From NCBI GenBank assembly GCA_965227155.1, contig OZ245731.1, positions 62,001-126,000 of the forward strand: a DNA stretch of 64,000 bases. Reading direction: 5' to 3'. The notes under the pieces are model-generated. The model had not been told where the DNA came from. It worked only from the letters and a program-made list of their open reading frames with translations, and ran no database searches. This stretch comes from UBA6059 sp965227155. GTDB taxonomy: Bacteria; Bacteroidota; Bacteroidia; Cytophagales; Cyclobacteriaceae. A program made the position numbers and the translations under genes. Positions 18,398 through 26,931 of the stretch are shown in pieces; within the stretch, counting starts at the first letter, position 1; every line of letters begins with the position of its first letter.

Positions 18398-18751
18398 ATG
18401 GGATATCAATACATTAATTTAGAAATGCTGGAGCAGTTTACCGAGGGAGATACCAGCTTCTCTATTATACTGCTTGAATCATTCACCAAAACAGTCCCAG
18501 GCATCATTGCAGACATTAAACAAGCTATGGCAGAAGGCAGGTGGGTCGATGTTGCTTCATCCCTTCATAAAATAAAACCTACTGTTCAGTATATTGGAGT
18601 AAATAATCTCACCAATCATATCAAAAGCCTCGAAGAAGCCTGCCTACAAGACCATATTTCGCCAGAGCTGTGCCTGGAAGTGACCCAATTAATAGAGCTT
18701 ATCGGAAACATTGAGGATGAAGTGAAAACTGCAATCAGTCAATTACAATAG
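18398..18751 (+). CDS. Histidine phosphotransfer (Hpt) domain protein
   Basis: A 117-residue stand-alone Hpt helical bundle. The phospho-acceptor is His57 in SSLHKIKPT, the equivalent of the AHxLKG motif. No kinase or receiver domain is fused. It probably shuttles phosphate between a hybrid kinase and a response regulator, neither of which is adjacent; two orphan kinases lie 0.7 and 6.6 kb upstream. Its 3' end overlaps the convergent SanA-like gene by 17 bp. Confidence 0.8.
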   Translation: MGYQYINLEMLEQFTEGDTSFSIILLESFTKTVPGIIADIKQAMAEGRWVDVASSLHKIKPTVQYIGVNNLTNHIKSLEEACLQDHISPELCLEVTQLIELIGNIEDEVKTAISQLQ

Positions 18752-19376
18752 GGATCTTTTCACCGAGAAATCGAGGTGGTGTTTCCAGAAAATAAAGATC
18801 CAATACTGCCATTGCCCTCGCAAATACTTCCCTTAGCTCTACCATAGTGGTATCAAGATCATCAGGGTCATCTGCTTCAAATGCTATAGCATCAAGTTGG
18901 TAATAATCTGCAATAAATAATGCCCTGTAACTATGGAAGCGCTGAGTGATGATAATAACTGATTGCTGATCAAAAACCTCTTTGCACCGCACAATGGAAT
19001 CCAGGGTGCGGAAACCTGCATAGTCAAGTGTGATGCGCTCTGGTGGTATGCCCATATCAATCAGCGACTGCTGCATGTCTTTGGGCTCATTGTAATAACG
19101 GGTTTCATTGTCCCCACTTACAATGATATGTTTCACCTTACCTTCCTCAAATAATTGAACTGCAGCCTTCATGCGATTGGAGAAATAACTATTCTCGCCA
19201 CCGCCCACTTTCCTTTTACTAGTACCCAATACTAAGGCTACCTGGTATTGATTGGCTTGAGGTATATTGTTTTTGTAAATAGATTCATAAGTATGATAGA
19301 TCATCCAGGCATTGACAATACCCAACATTAAAAGGCCCACAACCCCAATATTCAAGATCCATTTAAACCAACTCAT
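18735..19376 (-). CDS. SanA/YdcF-like DUF218 membrane protein
   Basis: An inner-membrane protein of about 213 residues with one N-terminal helix and an extracytoplasmic DUF218 domain: VALVLGTSKRKVGGG, HIIVSGDNETRYYNEP, then FRTLDSIVRC and IIITQRFHSYRALFIA. E. coli SanA affects envelope permeability to vancomycin; the biochemical role of the family is unsettled. The ATG at 19376 overlaps the trmH stop (ATGA), so it is translationally coupled to trmH. A longer upstream start would lie wholly inside trmH. Confidence 0.85.
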   Translation of the reverse strand: MSWFKWILNIGVVGLLMLGIVNAWMIYHTYESIYKNNIPQANQYQVALVLGTSKRKVGGGENSYFSNRMKAAVQLFEEGKVKHIIVSGDNETRYYNEPKDMQQSLIDMGIPPERITLDYAGFRTLDSIVRCKEVFDQQSVIIITQRFHSYRALFIADYYQLDAIAFEADDPDDLDTTMVELREVFARAMAVLDLYFLETPPRFLGEKIPIVID

Positions 19377-20071
19377 GCCTCCAATGACGCCATAAAATTT
19401 CTTGCGTGCATATCTACATTTCGGACAGAACTCATATACCAATCCATCATAAGGCTATTTTGTTCCACCTCAGCCAGAGCCCAATCCACATCCGATTCCT
19501 CAAGTTTACTACGAAAATATTGAAGTACAATACCGGCGCTTACGGATAGGTTCAAACTATCGGTAAATCCCATCATTGGAATTTCAATGATTTTATCGGC
19601 GTGGGTTATGGCCCAGTCACTTGCGCCTGCATATTCTGTTCCAAATAAAATGGCGGTTTTTTGGCTAAGGTCTATCTGCCTGAAATCTATACCGTCTTGC
19701 GCAATTGCTGTTACCGCAATCTGGTAGCCTTGATTTTTAAGAGCATTGAAGCAAGCCTCAGTATTATTTATTCCTGCATTATTATAATGGTGATGTGTGA
19801 TCCACTGCAAAGCACCAGAGGCAATGTGCGGATGTACATCAAAGATATTCTCCTGCTCTATGATATGAATATCCTGTACGCCAAAGCAATCACAGCTCCT
19901 CACAACTGCGCTGGCATTGTGGGATTTTCTGATATTCTCCAAAACTACCGTGATATGACGGGTTCTTCTTTGCAGAGTCTGGTGGATGAGCTCCCTTTTT
20001 CGATCAGAAATATAAGCCGAGAGGTAACTTATAAATGCCTGCTGATGATCATATATACTAGTGGCAGTCAT
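19373..20071 (-). CDS. trmH: tRNA (guanosine-2'-O-)-methyltransferase, TrmH/SPOUT family
   Basis: A 232-residue SPOUT methyltransferase. Motif 1 is VLENIRKSHNASAVVRSCDCFG, motif 2 is ILFGTEYAGASDWA and motif 3 is IPMMGFTDSLNLSVSAGIVL, which form the trefoil-knot AdoMet site. The order and N-terminal form best fit TrmH, which methylates G18 of tRNA, although an rRNA target cannot be excluded. It starts 4 bp after the parC stop and overlaps the SanA-like gene by 4 bp, so it is in the parC operon. Confidence 0.88.
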   Translation of the reverse strand: MTATSIYDHQQAFISYLSAYISDRKRELIHQTLQRRTRHITVVLENIRKSHNASAVVRSCDCFGVQDIHIIEQENIFDVHPHIASGALQWITHHHYNNAGINNTEACFNALKNQGYQIAVTAIAQDGIDFRQIDLSQKTAILFGTEYAGASDWAITHADKIIEIPMMGFTDSLNLSVSAGIVLQYFRSKLEESDVDWALAEVEQNSLMMDWYMSSVRNVDMHARNFMASLEA

Positions 20072-20075
20072 TCGC

Positions 20076-22754
20076 TTAAAACAAACCTAATTGCTCATCA
20101 TCCTTATCGGTTCCCTTCTTTTTATCGTCAAATTCCACTTTATCGCCAGCCTTAAACCCTTTCTTTTCCTCTTCGGCCACCTCTTTGGCAATCTGCTCCT
20201 TCAAGCTCAAAATCTCCTCCTCATCATCCTCTTTTCCAGCGGTGGTCGAAGTTTGCTGCGCATTATCTTCATTGCTTGCTCCCACCAGTTCTACTTGTTT
20301 GATCCTATCGACCGGGAACCGGTTGCCCTGCGCTTTCCATCCTTTGATATCTATCAATTCGTGGATAGCATACTCTCCAAATGCATTTTTGCCTTTTTCA
20401 GTGAATTTAACTTTAATCACTGGGTCTGAAGCTGTAGTAATAAAATGCAGTTTAGAGCTTCGCTCGTCAGAGATGAATTTAAATTTCTTATTGGGAGTAG
20501 CCGTTTCAACCTTAAAGCGCTTTACGTAATTATTTTTGCTGCCTCCTTCATAGTAGATAGCAGAAAGCACTGCCTCAGGATCGAACTTTTCAATGAGCAC
20601 CAGGGCGTCAAAATCATATCTGTTGGTTAACTCAAAAGTGGTTAGCTCATAATTACCATCCTTGTAGACTACTAGGATTTGGTCATTGCCCTGAAAGTTA
20701 CCAATATACTTCCCTCGCTCCTCAGTATTGAGTCTGCCAATGGTTTGATCGTACCAAATATCCAACCCACCTAGTGTAGATACACCGGCTGATTTAAAGG
20801 TTACTTTTCTTACCGGATACCTGGTCAGAATATTACCTCCAGCACCTCTTCCTTTGATTTCGATTTCACTAAAATCAAAATCAAATACTTTTTTTCGTGC
20901 TTTGGACGCTTGCGTTAGATTTACCGTTACGGTTTCTGCTTCTCCATTGGGGTTGGCCGAAAAATACAGCAATTTCGAACCTTTATTGCCCTTGGTAAGA
21001 TCGTATTCTTTATCGCGGGTAACAGCTGTAACCTGAAACCGCTTTACCATACTCCTACCAGATTTTCCATCAAGGTAGATCAAATTATACACGGTGCGTT
21101 CGTCTCCTTTATTCCATACACCAGCATGAAGGATGTCTTTGCCCACATACACTTTGTCTTGAATGCGGGTTACAACACATACCCCATCTTTTCTGAAGAC
21201 AATGATGTCATCAATATCCGAGCAATCGCATACAAATTCGTCCTTCTTTATGCCATAGCCAATAAAGCCATCTGCTCTGTTTACATAGAGCTTGGCATTG
21301 TTTGCCGCCACCACTGTAGCTGCAATAGTATCGAATGTGGCGATCTGCGTTTTGCGCTCCCTGCCTTTGCCGTATTTCTCTTTGAGTCGCTCATAAAACT
21401 GAACACTGAACTCTGTGAGGTGCGCCAGGTTGTATTCAGTCTCCTTTAGTTCTTCGGCAAGCCTTTTCATCAACTCATCAGCTTTAAAACTGTCGAATTT
21501 AGAAATACGCTTGATCTTTATCTCAGTGAGCCTAATAATGTCATCCTGTACAATCTCCCTGTAAAAATCCTTCTTGAAAGGCTCCAGGCCCTGATCAATG
21601 GTTTCCAATACCGCTTCCCACGTTTCGCATTCTTCAATATCCCTGTAAATCCGGTTTTCAATAAATATTTTTTCAAGGGATGCAAAAAGCATTTTCTCTA
21701 GGAGCTCATTGCGTTTGATCTCCAGCTCTCGCTTGAGCAACGCCTTGGTCTGATCTGTGCTGTGGCGGAGTATTTCCGATACGGTAACAAAGCAGGGCTT
21801 CTCATCTATAATGACACAAGCGTTGGGCGAGATAGATACCTCACAATCTGTAAAAGCATAAAGAGCGTCTATTGTAATGTCAGGCGATTGTCCCGGGGCA
21901 AGCGAAACCAATATCTCAACATGCTCAGCGGTATTGTCAATTACCTTTTTGATCTTGATTTTACCCTTGTCATTAGCTTTAATGATGGACTCAATCAAAG
22001 AAGTTGTAGTAGTTCCAAAAGGAATGTCTTTTATGACAAGTGTCTTTTTATCAAATTCTTCAATCTTAGCCCTAACCCTTACACGCCCACCTCTAAGGCC
22101 ATCATTATAGTCGGAGGCATCTATGAGTCCACCGGTAGGAAAATCAGGGTATAGGTTGAATTTCTTGCCTTTTAAGTGAGCTATGGAAGCGTCAATCAGT
22201 TCGATGAAGTTATGCGGCAAAATTCGGGTACTAAGCCCAACTGCAATACCCTCTACACCTTGTGCCAGCACTAGCGGAAACTTGGCAGGAAGGGTTACCG
22301 GCTCCTTTTTACGACCGTCATAAGAAAGCTGCCACTCCGTAGTTTGCGGATTGTACAGAATCTCCAGCGCAAATTTGCTCAGCCGGGCTTCTATGTAGCG
22401 AGGTGCGGCAGCACCATCTCCGGTACGGATATCCCCCCAGTTGCCCTGCGTTTCTATAAGCAGGTCTTTCTGCCCCATATTGACAATGGCATCACCTATA
22501 GAGGCATCACCATGGGGGTGATATTGCATGGTACTACCTATGATATTGGCTACTTTATTGAAGCGGCCATCATCCATTTCCTTCATAGCATGAAGGATAC
22601 GGCGCTGCACAGGCTTCAAGCCATCTTCTACAGCAGGCACAGCACGCTCCAGGATTACGTAGGAGGCATAATCCAGAAACCAATTCTCATACATCCCCGA
22701 AATGGGAATTACATCATGAATTTCATTTTCTTTTTCGTTTCCTTCACTCATCAA
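20076..22754 (-). CDS. parC: DNA topoisomerase IV subunit A (ParC)
   Basis: Breakage-reunion subunit of topoisomerase IV, which decatenates chromosomes. 892 residues; the catalytic tyrosine is Y120 in AAAPRYIEARLS. The quinolone-determining helix reads HPHGDASIGDAI (79-90), with Ala84 where E. coli ParC has Ser80. A beta-pinwheel C-terminal domain follows from about residue 480, then a long charged tail (about 820-892). Pairing with a short ParE in the same locus favours ParC over GyrA. The start overlaps the upstream small membrane protein gene by 4 bp. Confidence 0.92.
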   Translation of the reverse strand: MMSEGNEKENEIHDVIPISGMYENWFLDYASYVILERAVPAVEDGLKPVQRRILHAMKEMDDGRFNKVANIIGSTMQYHPHGDASIGDAIVNMGQKDLLIETQGNWGDIRTGDGAAAPRYIEARLSKFALEILYNPQTTEWQLSYDGRKKEPVTLPAKFPLVLAQGVEGIAVGLSTRILPHNFIELIDASIAHLKGKKFNLYPDFPTGGLIDASDYNDGLRGGRVRVRAKIEEFDKKTLVIKDIPFGTTTTSLIESIIKANDKGKIKIKKVIDNTAEHVEILVSLAPGQSPDITIDALYAFTDCEVSISPNACVIIDEKPCFVTVSEILRHSTDQTKALLKRELEIKRNELLEKMLFASLEKIFIENRIYRDIEECETWEAVLETIDQGLEPFKKDFYREIVQDDIIRLTEIKIKRISKFDSFKADELMKRLAEELKETEYNLAHLTEFSVQFYERLKEKYGKGRERKTQIATFDTIAATVVAANNAKLYVNRADGFIGYGIKKDEFVCDCSDIDDIIVFRKDGVCVVTRIQDKVYVGKDILHAGVWNKGDERTVYNLIYLDGKSGRSMVKRFQVTAVTRDKEYDLTKGNKGSKLLYFSANPNGEAETVTVNLTQASKARKKVFDFDFSEIEIKGRGAGGNILTRYPVRKVTFKSAGVSTLGGLDIWYDQTIGRLNTEERGKYIGNFQGNDQILVVYKDGNYELTTFELTNRYDFDALVLIEKFDPEAVLSAIYYEGGSKNNYVKRFKVETATPNKKFKFISDERSSKLHFITTASDPVIKVKFTEKGKNAFGEYAIHELIDIKGWKAQGNRFPVDRIKQVELVGASNEDNAQQTSTTAGKEDDEEEILSLKEQIAKEVAEEEKKGFKAGDKVEFDDKKKGTDKDDEQLGLF

Positions 22755-23068
22755 AAGTTATATTGACTAGTTTGATAATATCCAATTACTAATAATACGG
22801 AGACTAAATTTCCAACCAGAAAATAGTCATTTGATATTTTATCATCATCTCTTAACCTGGTAGCGATTTTTAGAGCTCCAAAAAAAGCCAGACCCTGTGG
22901 AAGCTCTACCAATAAAATAATATAAAGGAATAACCGCTCTAGAATTCCTTTAAAAACACTGCTAACCGATAGTCCTCTACTAAAAATCTTTGTGATAAAA
23001 TAGAATACCAACAATGCTCCAATTTCACCAACACAAAAGATGGCAATATGTGAAAATTGATCATGCAT
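22751..23068 (-). CDS. Small three-helix membrane protein next to satD
   Basis: A 105-residue integral membrane protein with about three or four hydrophobic helices (residues 7-28, 45-65, 82-100) and a conserved-looking cytosolic loop KIATRLRDDDKISNDYFLVGN. I do not recognise a named family. It overlaps satD by 8 bp upstream and parC by 4 bp downstream, so it is translationally coupled to both. Partnership with SatD is inferred from this coupling; no catalytic residues are evident. Confidence 0.75.
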   Translation of the reverse strand: MHDQFSHIAIFCVGEIGALLVFYFITKIFSRGLSVSSVFKGILERLFLYIILLVELPQGLAFFGALKIATRLRDDDKISNDYFLVGNLVSVLLVIGYYQTSQYNF

Positions 23069-23696
23069 TTATTAAATGGTGAACTAATTCTTTACAAACC
23101 AAATATTCATCTATGGCCAAACTCTTTCTTCTTCGCCATAGCGTTGACTCATCTTTTTGTTGGATTTTAGCCAGCGCTTTATAATCGAGGCCTTGCAAAA
23201 ATCCAGCAACTGTGCTCCGATCTTTTGGATGCCAGCTATCAATGAAATGCTGCGTAACACGCATCATTTTATTAATCATATCGGAGGAACTGGTTGAAAT
23301 AAAAAAGCGTGAATTATCCTTTTTCATTTCTATTAGCTTTTTCCTGGCATTTGTAAGTCCCGATCCAAGCATTTCATATGCTTTATTAGTATTTACAGGT
23401 GTTTCCACCTCACCCTCATAGAGTACATATCTAAGCTTAAAATCATATTCCTGGCTGAGAATATATTCTTCCATGGCAAGCACGATTTCCATGCCTGCGA
23501 CCGCTGAAACTACAATACCTTGAAATTCATCACCCAGAGTGATGGTTAATGGGGATTCAATAGAAGGCTGGAAGTCATGATTAATATGATCAACTAGCTT
23601 ACGAAAATCTTGCATAAGCTGCAAGCCATCCTTTTTATTGCTTTTGAGCACATCAGCCATTAAAATAAACCTATCTCTTGTCATAGTATCAGACAA
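23061..23696 (-). CDS. SatD-family protein with possible C-terminal HTH
   Basis: A 211-residue soluble protein matching the SatD family, named from the sat (secretion/acid tolerance) locus of Streptococcus mutans. The N-terminal part has FILMADVLKS (D15) and TITLGDEFQGIV (D56, E57), a spacing and context that resemble metal-binding motifs of nucleotide cyclase/GGDEF palm domains; this is my reading by eye. Residues about 172-193 (YKALAKIQQKDESTLWRRR) look like a helix-turn-helix. It overlaps the small membrane protein gene by 8 bp. Its promoter contains an inverted repeat. Biochemical function unknown. Confidence 0.75.
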   Translation of the reverse strand: MSDTMTRDRFILMADVLKSNKKDGLQLMQDFRKLVDHINHDFQPSIESPLTITLGDEFQGIVVSAVAGMEIVLAMEEYILSQEYDFKLRYVLYEGEVETPVNTNKAYEMLGSGLTNARKKLIEMKKDNSRFFISTSSSDMINKMMRVTQHFIDSWHPKDRSTVAGFLQGLDYKALAKIQQKDESTLWRRRKSLAIDEYLVCKELVHHLINA

Positions 23697-23703
23697 TCTA
23701 ATT

Positions 23704-23752
23704 TATTGTAATATTTTTACAAAATATATTTTTTTGCGTTTTTATTACAATA
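23704..23752. promoter_or_regulatory. Inverted repeat in the satD promoter
   Basis: TATTGTAATA at 23704-23713 and its exact reverse complement TATTACAATA at 23743-23752, 29 bp apart, just upstream of satD. An additional TTACAA half-site is at 23717-23722. Possible operator for an autoregulator; the region is very AT-rich, which raises the chance of coincidence. Confidence 0.4.
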
Positions 23753-23813
23753 TTTATTTTGATATCAAAAGCCACATCAATTAACTAACCAGGCTTTGAA
23801 ACAATCAACATCA

Positions 23814-25694
23814 TCAGATAGCTATCGTTTCCTTTTCCACCTCTTCTGCCAGATCCTTTTCTATTCTAAGATTCTCAATAATAAATTCCTGTCGGTCAGG
23901 CGTATTCTTACCCATGTAAAATTTAAGGAGATCTTTAATCTTTGTATCCTTTTTGAGGATGATTGGCTCCAGGCGGATATCCTCACCTATGAAATTACCA
24001 AATTCGCTGGGAGAGATTTCGCCGAGTCCCTTAAACCTGGTTATTTCCGGTTTATTACCCAATTTGCTTACTGCCTTACGCTTTTCATCTTCGCTATAGC
24101 AATAGATGGTTTCCTTCTTATTGCGCACCCGAAACAAAGGTGTTTCCAGGATGTAAAGATGGCCATTGCGTACAAGCTCAGGGAAAAATTGGAGGAAATA
24201 GGTAAGCAATAGCAATCTTATGTGCATGCCATCTACATCAGCATCGGTAGCTACCACAATTTTGCGGTAACGCAATCCCTCCAGCCCATCTTCGATGTTT
24301 AGAGCATGCTGTAAGAGGTTAAATTCCTCATTTTCGTAGACCACCTTTTTCGTATGGCTGTAGCAGTTGAAAGGTTTACCCCTCAGACTAAATACTGCTT
24401 GTGTCTGAACATTTCGGGATTTGGTGATGCTTCCACTGGCAGAGTCTCCTTCAGTAATGAAAAGCATTGTTTCATCTTTCAACGCCTCGTCCCCATTCTT
24501 GTCATCAAAATGAATACGACAGTCCCTTAGTTTTTTATTGTGCAGATTGGCCTTCTTTGCCCGCTCGTTGGCCAGCTTTTTTATGCCTGCTATCTCTTTC
24601 CTTTCCCGCTCCGATTGCAATATTCTTTTATGCAATGCCTCCGCTGTATCAGGATGGGCATGTAAGTAGTTGTCAAGCTCCTTTTTGATAAAATCATTGA
24701 CAAATGTTCGCATGGTGGGTCCATCAGGAGCCACATTCTGTGAACCAAGTTTGGTCTTAGTTTGTGATTCGAAAACCGGCTCCTGTACGCGAACAGCAAT
24801 AGCACCCACTATACTGGCGCGAATGTCGGTAGCATCAAAATCCTTTTTGAAAAAATCACGAATCACGCGAACAACCGATTCGCGCATAGCAGCGAGGTGC
24901 GTACCTCCCTGTGTAGTAAACTGACCATTTACAAAACTGTAGTACTCCTCGCCATATTGATTGGCATGCGTCATTGCCAGTTCAATATCTTCCCCTTTTA
25001 GATGGATAATTGGATAGCGGATTGCCTCTTCATCGGTTTTCCTTTGTAGAAGATCGTACAGGCCTTTTTCTGAATGGTATTTTTTGCCGTTGAAGTTGAT
25101 GGTAAGACCGGCATTGAGGAAAGCATAATTCCAGATCTGATTATCGAGGTACTCCGGAATAAAATGGTAATTCTTAAAAACTGTGTTGTCCGGTTCAAAG
25201 CGCACAAAAGTACCATTGCGCTGATCGGTCGTTGTTTCTTTAGCATCATTTACCAGCTCACCTTGCTGAAATTCAGCTACTTTGGTTTTACCATCTCGAA
25301 ATGATTGTACCTTAAAGTACGATGAGAGCGCATTGACAGCTTTGGTACCTACACCATTTAACCCAACCGACTTTTGAAATACCGAGGAGTCATATTTACC
25401 ACCAGTATTGATCTTGGAAACGCAATCGACCACCTTACCAAGGGGTATGCCTCTACCATAATCCCGGATTTCTACGCTGTGGTCTGTCACTTTGATGTTG
25501 ATCGTTTTACCAAAACCCATCATGTGCTCATCGATGCTATTGTCTACCACCTCTTTTACAAGCACATATATGCCATCATCCATGGCAGAGCCATCACCAA
25601 GCTTGCCAATATACATACCGGGCCGTAAGCGAATATGCTCCTTCCAATCTAGCGATTTGATACTGTCTTCCGTGTAATTCGATGCGTCAGCCAT
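23814..25694 (-). CDS. parE: DNA topoisomerase IV subunit B (ParE)
   Basis: ATPase subunit of topoisomerase IV, 626 residues. GHKL motifs are VVDNSIDEHMMG, DYGRGIPLG and VGLNGVGTKAVNALS near the N-terminus; the TOPRIM domain has ITEGDSASGSI, SLRGKPFNCYSH and TDADVDGMHIR, where the acidic residues bind magnesium. It ends with the GLGEISPSEFG tail typical of the family. It lies 117 bp upstream of satD, not directly next to parC, so the holoenzyme genes are separated by the satD pair. Confidence 0.94.
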   Translation of the reverse strand: MADASNYTEDSIKSLDWKEHIRLRPGMYIGKLGDGSAMDDGIYVLVKEVVDNSIDEHMMGFGKTINIKVTDHSVEIRDYGRGIPLGKVVDCVSKINTGGKYDSSVFQKSVGLNGVGTKAVNALSSYFKVQSFRDGKTKVAEFQQGELVNDAKETTTDQRNGTFVRFEPDNTVFKNYHFIPEYLDNQIWNYAFLNAGLTINFNGKKYHSEKGLYDLLQRKTDEEAIRYPIIHLKGEDIELAMTHANQYGEEYYSFVNGQFTTQGGTHLAAMRESVVRVIRDFFKKDFDATDIRASIVGAIAVRVQEPVFESQTKTKLGSQNVAPDGPTMRTFVNDFIKKELDNYLHAHPDTAEALHKRILQSERERKEIAGIKKLANERAKKANLHNKKLRDCRIHFDDKNGDEALKDETMLFITEGDSASGSITKSRNVQTQAVFSLRGKPFNCYSHTKKVVYENEEFNLLQHALNIEDGLEGLRYRKIVVATDADVDGMHIRLLLLTYFLQFFPELVRNGHLYILETPLFRVRNKKETIYCYSEDEKRKAVSKLGNKPEITRFKGLGEISPSEFGNFIGEDIRLEPIILKKDTKIKDLLKFYMGKNTPDRQEFIIENLRIEKDLAEEVEKETIAI

Positions 25695-25852
25695 ACTTCA
25701 ATCAACAATAAAATTGTAATTATCCAAGGTTTAAATCTATCAATAATAAGCTAATTTTTCAGGAATTGCACGCAAGCTTGATCCCTGTCAAGTGCCTAAC
25801 TATTAGACTTATAATTCAGATAAAGCAAGTTAAAAGGCTGATGGATAGGAAT

Positions 25853-26317
25853 TTATTCCCTTTTGGATAGCAGATAGAAAAATAGGACTATCCAAATAAA
25901 TATCAGTGCCTGCCCTACATAAGCAAAAACACTGAAAGTACTGATATGGTAATAGTCGGCATTATTGAAGAATCCGAGGAAAGCAACAACGGAAATAAAG
26001 AAAAGATTGATCATGATACCTAGGCCACCAAACCATTGAATGATGTTTTGCTTGAAGGCTATATTTCTAAAAAAACCGGTATCACTTACTGGAAATAAGG
26101 CCATCATTTTCATCCCCAAAATAAAAATCATGTTGGTAGCGAGGAATATGCCTAATGACAAATAGAAGAAAGTTTCCTTACCAATAAACTCATTGGGCAA
26201 ATCGTTTTCCCCGGCGGCAATGCCCACCTTTTCAGGCATGTAAGCATAAACGAATAGTAAGACTCCAAGAAACGCGACTAATGAAACAAAGCGGCTTATA
26301 TCGACGACCTTTTGCAT
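25853..26317 (-). CDS. Four-helix membrane protein, unknown function
   Basis: A 154-residue integral membrane protein with about four helices (residues 8-27, 50-72, 92-115, 127-149). The loop YMPEKVGIAAGENDLPNEFIGK has the look of DUF1648-like proteins, but the match is too weak for a name. No partner gene is evident: parE is 158 bp away downstream and the lipoprotein gene is divergent. Confidence 0.6.
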   Translation of the reverse strand: MQKVVDISRFVSLVAFLGVLLFVYAYMPEKVGIAAGENDLPNEFIGKETFFYLSLGIFLATNMIFILGMKMMALFPVSDTGFFRNIAFKQNIIQWFGGLGIMINLFFISVVAFLGFFNNADYYHISTFSVFAYVGQALIFIWIVLFFYLLSKRE

Positions 26318-26488
26318 AGTTGATTTTTCACTTAATTGGCTAACTGCTTTATACCAGAGAAGTTCAAAATTAGAACAAACCAGTATTTATGTTGGTGGAA
26401 GCAGTGATTTAAATTCGCATCAAGAATGCTTAAAAATGGATGACAAAAAAATCGCAACCTTATCAACCAACCTGAGTTAATTACAAAT

Positions 26489-26854
26489 ATGTATAAACAT
26501 CTATTTCTACTCATTTTTATAGCAGGATGTGGCCTTTCCACTCCAAAAATTCCAGGTTTTGAGGAGCAAACCTGGGCTGCTGATAAGTACGGATGTGAAG
26601 GCAACAGGGCCTCGCAGATAGGTGTATTGTATGAATATAAGGATATGCTGTTGGGCTTTAACCAAAATGAAATCAAATACTTTATGGGGAAGCCCGATGA
26701 GCAGGAGCTTTACAATCGCAGCCAGGTTTTCTTTCACTATTATGTGAAAGGCCACAACAGATGCGAAGATACGCTTGAAGAGCCGATAGTATTACAGATC
26801 AGGTTTAATGCCCTCAACAGTTCCAATGAGGTGTTTTTTAGAAATTACAAATAA
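26489..26854 (+). CDS. BamE/SmpA-like lipoprotein
   Basis: A 121-residue lipoprotein; the signal peptide ends at the lipobox Cys in FIAGCGLS (about residue 14). The mature part has LLGFNQNEIKYFMGKPDEQE followed by YYV and a LQIRFNALN strand, the helix-strand pattern of SmpA/OmlA (BamE-like) folds that recognise partner proteins in the envelope. Not the housekeeping BamE by any direct evidence. It sits alone between divergent genes. Confidence 0.65.
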   Translation: MYKHLFLLIFIAGCGLSTPKIPGFEEQTWAADKYGCEGNRASQIGVLYEYKDMLLGFNQNEIKYFMGKPDEQELYNRSQVFFHYYVKGHNRCEDTLEEPIVLQIRFNALNSSNEVFFRNYK

Positions 26855-26931
26855 CATTGTTTCTTTCCAGGCCTGGTTGGTCATCTTTTGATTTTACGGG
26901 AAATTGAAAGTTGCTATATTCCAGAGTCAAC

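Noticed and set aside
20076..25694. Naming the locus gyrA/gyrB
   Set aside because: The B subunit is short and Bacteroidota ParE-like, and the A subunit has a divergent tail; topoisomerase IV fits better. A genome search for a second pair would confirm.
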